From Nephromyces sp. MM_2019 (Eukaryota > Apicomplexa > Aconoidasida > Nephromycida): 64,000 nucleotides of DNA. Position numbers and translations under genes: made by a program. This document shows positions 26,601 through 36,517 of the stretch, one piece after another; within the stretch, counting starts at the first letter, position 1; every line of letters starts with the position of its first letter. The stretch is from the NCBI GenBank assembly GCA_015657535.1, contig JADHZB010001916.1, positions 38,352-102,351 on the forward strand, in the 5' to 3' direction. The notes below the pieces were generated by a model. It had not been told where the DNA came from and did not search any database. It saw only the letters and a list, made by a program, of their open reading frames with translations.

Positions 26601-27777
26601 AGATGATTGTTTTATACTAGCTGCTATAAAATTTTTATTATTTTTTGTTGTTTTTGTACATTTTTTATGATAAAATTGTCCTTTTCAAAAGATTAAAAAA
26701 TATGCTTAAACTAATAGAATTTACACATGGATTGTATATAAAATGAGCCCCACTTTTTTGCAGTAAAGTGCTGTTTCCCGACAAGATTCTTGCTTTTTTA
26801 GAATTTCATGTTCTTGTGAGCTTTCTGATACTTTTGGGGTTCATTCAATATCTTTAGGTATGGTATGAGTAGCATCAATATGTGAAAAGAGAGATAGATG
26901 CGTGTTCTTGTAGCGTGAGTGAAGAATTTATACTTTTTAAAATGTTGGAAATTTTTCATTTTTTTTGTTTTGCTTTCGCTTGAGGTTGTCTGACCTAAAC
27001 CTCCAGTCTCTCCACAAAATCCATCCTCTCCAAAAAAATCCACCTTTTTCGCCCCTCTACCCTCGCTACCACCTCCTCCCTCTCCACCCTCTCCACAAAA
27101 TCCATCTTCTTCACAACCTCCACCCTCTAATAGTTAAACGCGCACACACATTTACACGGGAAGCTAGCTAATCAGCTTGCATTTACTCGCGAATTTTTTA
27201 TGCTTCAGGTGAATGTATCCCCTCCTTCATTTGCCATCTTTTGCAATGACGAAAGTCTTTTCTCGGACGCGTTACGAAGATTCATAGAAGATGGTCTAAG
27301 GCGGGCATTTGGCTTTAAAGGAACTCCTATTCGGTATGAAAGCGCGCTTCTACTTGTTTTTTACTTGTGTGTGTGAAACTAACCTGCACGATTGATTTGT
27401 CTCTGCGCTTGAGGGCGATATCTCCTTTTTCCAATAGTTTTTATGATTTTAACGATGGTCTAATTATCTTCCTCGTGGTTTTGCTGCTAATTACAGCGTC
27501 ATATGCAAAACTAGATCTATCGCATCTTTACCTCGTTGCACGCGTATTAAATATGCGTACACTGAATTTAATTCACAACACATACCAGTACATTCGCTGG
27601 ATCGCCGGCAGTAAAAGGGGCGTGGGACCCTTGCATTTACCCACACTGTTTCTGAAGTTGCTTCAGATGGTTAAAAAATTCCTCTTTTTCTGTAGGATAT
27701 TTTGGCGTTCTAAGAAAGATCAAAACTCTGGAAGTTCTCGACGAGGGGCGCTAAGAGCTCGATTTGTTTCGAGCTAA
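14664..27777 (+). CDS. der: Der/EngA double-GTPase ribosome-assembly factor, probably plastid-targeted, 15 exons
   Basis: My model is exons 14664-15321, 18131-18228, 18507-18550, 19281-19386, 19985-20050, 20839-20955, 21828-21907, 22887-22994, 23945-24060, 24611-24714, 25074-25238, 25497-25619, 26295-26408, 27209-27333 and 27696-27777, giving 701 residues in one frame with GT-AG borders throughout. Residues 1-219 form a leader: a hydrophobic signal-like N-terminus, then a basic Ser/Arg/Lys-rich stretch. GTPase 1 has GRPNVGKS (234-241), PGVTR (263-267), DTSG (285-288) and NKSE (350-353; normally NKxD). A short acidic/Ser linker follows. GTPase 2 has GRPNVGKS (425-432), PGTTRD, DTSG (473-476) and NKWD (540-543). 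The C-terminal KH-like region ends with [12 protein letters not shown]. Der proteins bind the large ribosomal subunit during its assembly. The leader suggests action in a plastid. Exons 2-15 are secure by alignment to the family; the junction of exon 1 (donor GTAATC, 2.8-kb intron) rests on matching phase and is less certain. The 234-codon first frame could instead be a separate secretory protein. Confidence 0.9.
17113..17172 (+). repeat. 20-bp direct repeat, two copies plus a decayed third
   Basis: CTTCTTAGGTAAGAGACTAG at 17113-17132 is followed directly by a copy with one change at 17133-17152 and then a diverged partial copy. A related piece recurs near 17445-17470. The array lies in the large first intron of the Der gene. 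Each unit carries a donor-like or acceptor-like TTAG/GTAAG, so the region may be attractive to the spliceosome, but no coding continuity supports an exon here. Confidence 0.7.
18770..18872 (+). repeat. Purine-rich (GAA/AGAAG) tract in Der intron 3
   Basis: About 100 bases are nearly all A and G in the sense strand, with AGAAGAAGCAGAAG units. It sits in the intron between the 18507-18550 and 19281-19386 exons. It is roughly complementary to the pyrimidine tract at 21255-21405 in a later intron of the same transcript. Confidence 0.7.
21255..21405 (+). repeat. Polypyrimidine CTTCTTCCTCTTG repeat in Der intron 6
   Basis: About 150 bases consist almost only of C and T, built from CTTCTTCTTCCTCTTGCTC units. 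The apparent Lys/Arg-rich frame on the opposite strand and the Ser-rich frame on this strand are translations of the repeat, not proteins. It lies between the exons at 20839-20955 and 21828-21907. Mirror-symmetric tracts of this kind can adopt triplex DNA; that is a general property, not shown here. Confidence 0.8.
22640..22744 (+). repeat. CA-rich microsatellite in Der intron 7
   Basis: Runs such as CACACACGTAAAAACGCGCA and a ten-fold CA stretch at about 22727-22743 lie in the 3' part of the intron 21908-22886. TG runs near 22090 and 22247 lie in the 5' part of the same intron, so the two could pair in the transcript. Confidence 0.75.
23847..23877 (+). repeat. (TG)n followed by GGGTG repeats
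   Basis: Nine or so TG units run into GGGTGGGTGGGTG shortly before the exon starting at 23945. This is a sense-strand TG tract in Der intron 8. Confidence 0.85.
26998..27130 (+). repeat. Degenerate minisatellite (CTCTCCACAAAATCCATC) in Der intron 13
   Basis: A unit of about 18-20 bases, CTCTCCACAAAATCCATC, recurs near 27008, 27026, 27087 and in shorter forms, mixed with CTCCACCCTC pieces. The whole tract is C/T/A with almost no G. It sits about 80 bases upstream of the exon at 27209-27333 and could act as an extended pyrimidine-rich acceptor region. Confidence 0.65.
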
Positions 27778-30700
27778 TTGAAAAAGCTTTTGATAAGCGG
27801 AAGAATATGCAGAGTTTCCAGAATCAGGAGTTGCTCTGATTGACATGAAAATGGGCTAGATTCATTTGGTTGCTTGTGTTTCATTAGGCTCTAAAGTTAG
27901 CAGAAGACGCGCTTTTGTAGTAGCTTTCAGTACAGATTGGATTTTTGTAGATTTCAATTTTTTGAATTGAGATTCATGCTAGGTATCTACTCCTATCGTC
28001 AGGGTGGCAGGATGTATCCAATTGATTTGGGTTAGATGAAGTTGGTGCATTACTAGCAAAGACCTTTTTGACGGAGAAAAATTAGTCGGGAGCATATAAT
28101 AAAGCAAAAAACTCGGAATTCTATACACTATACCGTAAGTCCTAAACGTTTTGGGCCCTTTTTAACCCTCTGTCGAGCGCTTATTTGTTCACAAAATATC
28201 TGTATTAATTCCCACCTATTTCTCTGTGCTTCAGTTGCTGAATTTTTGCAACAAGCCGCATTTATACCTACATGAATTCAGATGCAGCCCTATATGCATA
28301 TACACAGATACGTACTGAGCTTATGAATAACCCGAGGCACAAAATATCGAAGAAAATTGTGTGTGTGGGACCTTCATTTGTGTGCGTCCTGTAAAATCTC
28401 GAGCGCGAAGGCGTACTACTTTTGTTTGGTGTTCTCTACAGTTGCTTCTTTCAGTCGGCCGCGTAGTTTTAATATTGTGAATCTGCAGCATGCATAGGAG
28501 GGAATCTTAGAAGCTACATGCGCGTGCTTCTTCATAAACTATAGGGATTGCATGTATTCGAGTATCCTAATAATCATAGATGGATTCATTATAATCTTAA
28601 ACATTTTGCATTTTAAGAATTCTCTCAGAATTCTGTAGCTTTACTTACAAAATTTCACACTAGAATTTTTTTCTCTTAGCATCACAGTGGCTGCTAAATC
28701 TTGTAGATAAGTCTTAATTCGTGCCACCAAGTTTGCTTTTTCCTACAAAAATTTGGAAGCTTTCATTTGATTTCTTTAGAATGCATATACTGACTTAAAG
28801 CCTGTAAAAAAGAATCAGGTTTTTATTTTTCCGTCTGTTGCGTTAAATAATAAAGGGCGCTAATGTTTCCTGGATGGCTGCCGTACAATGAGATGGCATT
28901 CCTCGTGCACTCCTTTATTAGAAGGCATAACATACACCATAGCTTTTTGTAAATTCCGTTATTCCTGCCACGACTGGCTTTTAAAGGGCGGGCTCATTAG
29001 TTTGTGGAAATTATAATTTTATAAATATGCTCTTTACTAATCATATGCTGAGCATACCAGCCTCATTCACTGACATACAAAAGTGTGACTTAATATGCAC
29101 TCACATACAGTTGAGGCCTTAAGATAAAACGTTACTAGCTTAAGAGCTGTTTTTCCAGTGTAAAACTACTTCGCTATGGTTTTAACTTATGGAAACCACC
29201 GAGTGATGCTGCATGCAAGTTTGCTATGCAGTATCTAGAAATTCTAAGATATGCTGTAATTTCATCGTTACTAGTTTGGTTGTTTTACTTCACAGCGAGA
29301 GTAGCGCCGCAACCATTAGGTGATGCTTTCCTTAATGCAATTCAGCATGGATCTGGCACTTTAGCCTTGGAGTTATTACTATTTGTCACTCGTAGCAGGA
29401 CCCTATTATCCCTATGCCATCCTAGTGCCTTTGCGTAAGAGCAAGTTTTGCATCCTCAGATATTTGGTTTTTTCCTCCAACCTTTTCGGCTATTCACACT
29501 GGAATAACGCAAAGAATTTTCAGTCAGACAGGATCTCTGATGTACTTTTGTTGCTTCCTGATTTTACCTTGATATTCTGATTTCTCTGAGATCTACGTCG
29601 CACTTATTATTAATATCACAGTAACCTTCAGTAGTGCAATCAGATGATCAAGTGTAGACTTCCTTCGTTTTATGATGGTGAAGCTGTGCAACATGCCCGA
29701 AAACCCAATCTATTAGCATTTTTAGGCGCAGCCATCATCTAGAATTTTCTGTTAGGAACCTGTTTAGCTAATTACTAAGTATCCCTGGTGGTTCATCTGG
29801 CTAACGGCTACGTCAAATTCTACAGAAGCTATGTACTTATGAAGAAAGCTGTGGCTATTTTATCGCGCTACGCTTGTGAAAATTGAAGCCGTACCGCAGG
29901 CATTTCGGCAACTTTAGAACCATGCATAACTATTTTTTAGGGAGGGATGTCGAAAAGCGTAGTAATTATCTAATGTCAATATCATAACTGAAGGCGAAGG
30001 AAGAAAACGTGGATTCCAAAGTACATCTCTCGGTAGTTACTTTCGGTTTTCTGGAAAAAATACTTTTAAAGGCTGACTTATTGGGATGAAAAACTAGCTC
30101 TAAGCTACAGCCTACTTCAGGAAAAGCAGCATGCGCACTAAACTGCTCGGTAGAATAATCATACACGAAGATAATTCGCAGCATTATACTAAGAAAAACG
30201 TGAAAAAGCATTACCTGCTATTGCTTACCCTTAACAAGCTGCGTAATACACACTAGTTGAACTCGCTACTAAATTGTACAAGGTAGCACACACCTTTACT
30301 AGTGTCATTACTTATGCAAGAAAGCACACCCTCATATATAGGCCTGAAAGTGTAGCATCAACACCATAGCTAGGCCACTAGCGCCTACTAGCTAGCCCAA
30401 TCACACCTAAAATTTACACTTTGCTTATCAAGGTCGTGAAATTTTCTTCCGCTTACGTTACCGGATGGCTGCGCGGGTCAACGTAGGCATGCACCACACT
30501 CCTCCGCACAAACAAGTAGTTCACACATCACAGCACATGCGAGTACCCATTGTTGTAAGCACATCCTCACGCACACACACATGTACATGCTGGCATGAGG
30601 AAGGCTCTCACACACACCAACACATACAACACCCTCATATACTTGGGTGGAGGCTTTCATTATGTGTGTTTGCTGTTTCCCTCAAAAGGGCGCTGCTCAC

Positions 30701-33399
30701 GAGTCTTGAAGGAAAATATCGTTAGCCTAGTAGACTCGCGCGCCGCCAATTGAACTGTTGTTTTTACCACAAAAATGCACACCCATGAAAGTATTATACC
30801 ACGACAAAGAAAGAGGTGACGCCTGTACATGTAAACTAAGCGAATAATTATGTATACCCACGGGGGTTAGTCTACAAGCACGTAATCCATTGCCACTTGA
30901 CCCTCCACACATATCATACTACTCGATGGTGCGCACCCGTATTGGTGAGTAATGTGAAAGCTAGCAGAAGCATAAGGTAACTCAGCGTGAGAAACAGCGT
31001 TTATTTATACCCTTGTATCGGGTAATGAATGATGTGCAGAAAGCAAGCAGTGCAAATACATATGAGAGTAAATCTACCCCAATATAGCCTTACGCTTATT
31101 TTCTCACGCATAATCCTCTACGATAGCAGCGGCATATTGTACTAACCAGGTTTTAGTGGAAACGCTTGCCGCGGAAACCGTGGAGCACACATAAATAAAG
31201 CTTTGCTCTATTTTTAAATTAAAACTACTACGCTTTATCTAGTGATAGATAATTAGGTGCTTTCATTTGAGGCTCGCTCTATCTTACTTCGGAGTCAGAA
31301 AGTGCGCCATATCTTACGTAGCGTAGTAACGAGAAATACCAAACGAAGGTCCTCCATCTTAGGCGCACCGGTTGAAAAATGATAGAGTAAGAAAAAAGTG
31401 TACGAAATTCAATCTTCATAGATGAATGTTCGGAAAAAGATTGCCTTTAAGTATATTTGAGGGGATTTCTTCTGCAGAATAGCTGCGTGTACGTAAGAAT
31501 ACCCTTGTAATTACACTTTTATAGAGAAGATATTGTAAACCTAAAAAAAGCTGCATTATTATTTCTGATCAGGTGTAAAGGTTTCGTGCATACATACGGG
31601 CACCGCGTAAGCTGATACGCATAGCTGGACCCAGAGAAGGCACTTTTTTACTCAAGTGAGCGGGACTTATTGTGTTAAAATGATCAGTACAGGAAATTTT
31701 CATTGTTAGTACAATGGTAATGCCGCCTACGCATCTCTAGCATTGTTCAATTTGCGCGTCAGTCAGCATCCTTTAATGACTGGTTTGCAGTGAATAAAAA
31801 AAAACGCATATTGTGCTGCTGCCATGATGATAAGCACATCACTCACTATATGATGCACATAACAATGAGGGTTAGCGGCTGAGATAGTAAGCTATAGCAT
31901 TTCCTTATAGTTGCAAGATACTACGCCTTTTTGCGATACCTGGGCTCTTGATATTTACATTCTAGCAGTTTTACATATTTTAACTTCTTGCGGACTTTAT
32001 TTCTAATTGCTCATTAAATACTATTATGCTGCTCTAAGTTTTTAAAGTACATAGCGCTGCACATGCAAGCGCATGAAATAGCAGACTGGTAGGTTTGTGA
32101 GCACAAGACAATTGAAAAGTAGCCCTTCTCCCAGTTTCTACAAAAGCTATGAAGCATCTGCAAAACAGAAAGGGTTTATATGTTTTGCTCGAAGCAAAGA
32201 AAATTAGTAAACACTGCTGCGCATTTCCGCCTGGAAGCATAGCGTGTAAACTCCCTAGATACGTGTATGCGCATAAACGGTAGACATTGGGAGACTTCGT
32301 TGCGTGGCAGATAGTAGCGATAATCTTCATGCACATGTTTATACGCGTTATCCGGCAAAAAAAATGTATCTCATAACTACGGAAGTAGATATAACCAGTC
32401 TGAAAAGTAATTTTTCTGCTTGGCAATAATGAGTAACATAGTATGACTTATTGCCAGTATAAAATAGGTTTACATGAACGCATTTTACCAAGTCCAAACA
32501 GATAATTAGTCGAAAAGCAAATGAATGTTTGTAAATCTTGGGCTTTGCTATACTTCTTCAGCTATGTAAATTTGATGTGTATCAGCTATTTTCTATTAAG
32601 CAAAGGGCTCTCTTGCCATTTTTATTTTGCATGGACTTCCCAGCTTTTACGAGTCACTGAAAAATTCATTTTTCGTGTGGCTTAGTCTTTTCTGTTAAGT
32701 TTTATTCACTATAGTCGGTAGCCGTGCAACGATTCTACAGTTCATACGGAATTATCATCCGCACAAATAGCTATGGTTCAATTGAGGGGAGAAAATGATA
32801 AACTGGAGATCAAGTGCGTCTTCCTGGGCTGGTATTTTCAGTTAATTTCAAGCGTGACACACTGTTAAAAAAAGCATTTTTGAAGGTGTTCAAGTTTATT
32901 AATACGTATGAATTAATGCAGCATAACATGCCTCAGTGGCAGGGCTGCTTTTCCCTGATTCTCTTACCATATTCGCGCAACTTAGGTGATTTCTGCCATT
33001 TCATTCTTGCGGAGATAAACGTAGTCCCAAATCCTGATCAATCAAGACAGCGCAATTCAGCAAAATTTCGGATGGAAAAATTTTCCTGTGATACTTTCGT
33101 ACTTGAGACTATCCTGCATCCTCGTGAGCTGAGCGGCGCATATTTTACTGTCTCGGTGTTTTTTACCTGTAGCCTTTGTGGCTTTTCTTTACCCAGCATT
33201 CTGCAACGACCTTTTCCCGGAATCAATTGTCTCCATCGCTCGATACAAACGCTCCAAGACTAGCTACAAGCTTTTCTGGACCCTCTCTAGTTACATGAAA
33301 ATGTTTCCACTGGCTTAAATTTATTTATTCGAATTTGTTCAGACAATCCTCAAAGGCAAATCTCAGTGGAAATCATAACCAAAAAAATGAGTGTGTAGC
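27778..33399. other. Intergenic region between Der and the Ser-rich gene
   Basis: No recognisable gene was found. A 149-codon frame ends at 33263 but lacks an ATG in its first part and shows no domain; it could be an exon of an unknown gene or chance. A CA-rich stretch lies at about 30480-30640. No RNA gene, transposase or reverse transcriptase motif was seen. Confidence 0.5.
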
Positions 33400-34845
33400 A
33401 TGGCAGTTGGGCTTTCCGAAAGAAGCCCATCCCAAGAGTTTGGGACGGAGGCGGCCAGTTCATCATCGGAAATGTCTGCTAAAGCAAAGAGGGATACATT
33501 TGTTGCCTCCGGAACTTATGATGGAGTTTCTTCCCCACGTATAGAAGACTTATCATCTATGCCTCTACTTAGGCTTGTGAAGTTTGATAATCTTTATGAA
33601 AGCAGCCGACGAATTATCCCCGGTGAATGTACTTGCGAAAAGGCTTCGAGGGGAAGATCTTCTCGGGTAGACTCAGAAGGGGGAACAAACAATGGATGGT
33701 ATCCAGATAGAAATGGGCATGTAGGCCGATATATGCGTACCTCATCATCTTCATCATCATACTGGGATAATCATGGTGAGATTGACCGTAGTGAGGATAT
33801 ATCGACGGATACTTGCAGAAATACTCGCAGCGATTTCCACTTTAGTTACCCTTCGCATCAAACAGAGAATGAATTCAACGCAAACAACCCTAGTTGCTCA
33901 AGTAGACTACAAAAACAACATAGCTATCGTTATGACAGCCAAAACAGAACCTCTACGAGTAGTGGCCTAAAGTCATCTCCCTCATATAGCGCAACAAAGA
34001 GCTTTGTCACCACCATAAACACTGTCAAAGATCAACAAGCAGAAAATTCTTCCTGTGGATCGCCTGTAAAAGTATCCCAGCAGCTCTCAACACGGGAAAA
34101 AGAAAGAATAAAAACCTACGCCAACCACAAAAGGAGATTCTTTCCGGAATCATCAGTTGATCTCCCCGCTTCAAGCTACTTCTGTCCAAAATGCTCTAAA
34201 AAGAGAGAATCTGCGAAGTATCGACCAGAGCAAGACGCGCTGCCAAGAGTTTTTGTAGAATCTGCCTTCCTCAACGTTCTCCCAACAGTAGATATTTTCA
34301 TGAATTCATCGAAGCTACGACCATACAACCTCATCTTCAACCGAATTCACCTACATATAGACCTTCTTAACAAACTTCCTCGCTTTTCTCTACCACTCAA
34401 CGACACGGCTATACTGCAATACGTGTGCGAAGATATTTCCTTGCTTCCCCGATTCTGCGGGCTGGAGATTCCATTCAGGTTACTAACCCATGATTTTTGG
34501 TTTTTGGCAATGTACACCTATCTCTCGGACCTCCCTCCCTGGGCAAGTCCCCCCATCAAGCTATTGCGGATCTACAGATACCAGAGTTTTACTCAGTGCT
34601 ACGACATAGAAGCGCAACACACAGAGTGCCTAGTCTTCCATAACTTGAGAACAGTAATCAAGGATTTTTCCGACACGTTGATAAGCATTGAATTAACCTA
34701 CGGAGAGGACTTTTCGGTTCTTCATCCTCTTTGCTACTTTAGGACTTTTTGCCTATTCTTGAAGGAGTATAACTTCAAGCTTAGCAGTATTAACTTTCGA
34801 GGTTGGCTTGACGTAGCTTATATCTGTGAAGGGGTGCTTTTATAG
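33400..34845 (+). CDS. Intronless Ser-rich protein of unknown function
   Basis: ATG 33400 opens a frame of 481 residues; three open codons precede it without another ATG. Residues 1-250 are polar, rich in Ser, Arg and Asn, with a run of six Ser near residue 120, and are probably disordered. At residues 262-265 there is a CPKC motif in YFCPKCSKKRES, the only such pair, so a full zinc site would need partners elsewhere. The C-terminal 200 residues look folded, with many aromatic and Leu residues (for example LLTHDFWFLAMYTYLSDLPP). No family is recognised. The uninterrupted 1.4-kb frame with a compositional change into a globular end argues for a real gene. The next frame on the same strand begins about 560 bases downstream and could be a neighbour or, less likely, a further part of the same gene. 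Confidence 0.72.
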   Translation: MAVGLSERSPSQEFGTEAASSSSEMSAKAKRDTFVASGTYDGVSSPRIEDLSSMPLLRLVKFDNLYESSRRIIPGECTCEKASRGRSSRVDSEGGTNNGWYPDRNGHVGRYMRTSSSSSSYWDNHGEIDRSEDISTDTCRNTRSDFHFSYPSHQTENEFNANNPSCSSRLQKQHSYRYDSQNRTSTSSGLKSSPSYSATKSFVTTINTVKDQQAENSSCGSPVKVSQQLSTREKERIKTYANHKRRFFPESSVDLPASSYFCPKCSKKRESAKYRPEQDALPRVFVESAFLNVLPTVDIFMNSSKLRPYNLIFNRIHLHIDLLNKLPRFSLPLNDTAILQYVCEDISLLPRFCGLEIPFRLLTHDFWFLAMYTYLSDLPPWASPPIKLLRIYRYQSFTQCYDIEAQHTECLVFHNLRTVIKDFSDTLISIELTYGEDFSVLHPLCYFRTFCLFLKEYNFKLSSINFRGWLDVAYICEGVLL

Positions 34846-35405
34846 CGAACAAAGCTAGAAGAACGTAGCATGATTGTGCATAGGGTAGAGACGCAAGAAA
34901 GATGTACTTCCATTAAACCATACGTATATGGCGATGAGGGAGATAATGAGTAATTCTTTTAGTATAGTAATTCGATGAATATGACGCAAGCGAGTGCACG
35001 TAATGTGTAAAGTTCGCCTAACCATCTTGGTACTAATGAGCCAGCATACTTTCCAGGCTTACCAATTCTGCTTAGTGTGTTCAAAACGTGGAAAAAAAAT
35101 TTAATATGCGAGAATATTACGATAAGCTGGAAAGTGACAAATCTTCCGACTCAAAGCCTCAAGTTTTATTGTATTGCTTCCAATTACAATAAAAAGAAGC
35201 ATAATCTATCACAAAAAGCGATTTCCTTTGATAATTAGCAATCAATAGAAGTTGATTTGTCAACTTTTTCTATTCCACGACACGATTCGTAGCTATCCAT
35301 ATTTCTGGTTTCATATCATTCTTCAACTTTCATGGGAAGAAAGGTTGTGCGCAATTGCTCTTTCGATTTTGCTTCGATTGCATATGCGAAGAATTGCAGG
35401 CATGG

Positions 35406-36517
35406 ATGTCATCCCTTCAAAATTTTTTCTTTACTTTTAGTTTAATTGCTACGCTCTGCCGAAATTCAGCTATTAATATGCTGCGTTTAGCTGATACTGA
35501 AGACTCGAACACGGGAGAATTCACAGATTCTACGTTTTCCGATGATTCCTCAGAAGATATAGATGATGTCGATGGCCTCTTTAGAGTTCGAGAAGAAATT
35601 GACCAAGTGTACGATAATAAGGACAATCGTAAGTTCTTTGCTATGGTGACCTCAACATGCCATCCAATAAGATATACTTCTAGCAAAAATTATTGGAGGG
35701 AATAGCAAAGACATAAAAACAGTAATGAGACTACAATAATGTGAAAATCATTGAGGAAGCTACATTCTGTAGACACTGCACAACATTCAAGTTTACACAA
35801 TCATGCCGTCCCATGTATGCTTTATTCATGAATTACGACGCCAACGCACACAATTCTCTGATAAATATGTAAATAACAAAAGTCCCCTCTCAAATTAACA
35901 TTTGAATTGCACTTGGTTCTGCATGCGTACTCCCACGCATTCTCAGCAAGTACGTAAAATGTACACTGTCCGTTGAAATACACATGTACATCCCCCAAAA
36001 GCAATCGAATTCCGGTTATACAAGCATACAATGGTAACACCAGCCCCAAAAATACATAAAAAAATGCTAAATAAAACAACAAATCTCAGATTACGCACTG
36101 ACTCGAAGAATGACGTCAATGATTCGGAAGCTGCATTCACAGCAGGAAACAAATCAGTACGATGCATTTAATGCGGATGCTGAAGGATTATCACGGACAA
36201 GCGAAGCCGAGAAGACCACGGAAAACAGAGAACAAAACAAAGAAACACCGGAGGAGACAAGCTCCGCATGTAAAAGTGGGACTATCTCTAACACTGATTC
36301 TTATGAGACCCAAAACACTCCAGAAGGAACAAGTTTTCGCAAAGAGAGAAAAACTGGGTCAGACGCTTCCAATCGAAGTATTCAACACAATAGCAAGCCT
36401 TATAACTTGATTTCTGTCAAGTTTAAGAAAATAGACAGGACAAGGAGAGCAGGGGGACGAGAGAGGGAGGGGGGAGCAAGACTTTTTAGCGACGAGCAGG
36501 TCCCGGTGTTTGCATGA
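35406..36517 (+). CDS. Two-exon acidic/polar protein of unknown function
   Basis: The proposed exons are 35406-35628 and 36090-36517, joined by a GTAAGT donor and a CTCAG acceptor in matching phase 1, for 216 residues. An alternative start is ATG 35478, which would remove a hydrophobic N-terminus (FFFTFSLIATLC) that could be a signal sequence. Residues 25-70 are acidic (FSDDSSEDIDDVDG), followed by a charged stretch around the junction and a long Glu/Thr/Ser/Asn region; the end is basic (KKIDRTRRAGGRERE). It is probably mostly disordered. No family is recognised. Composition and the clean splice pair favour a gene; it lies downstream of, and on the same strand as, the Ser-rich gene at 33400-34845. 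Confidence 0.5.
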
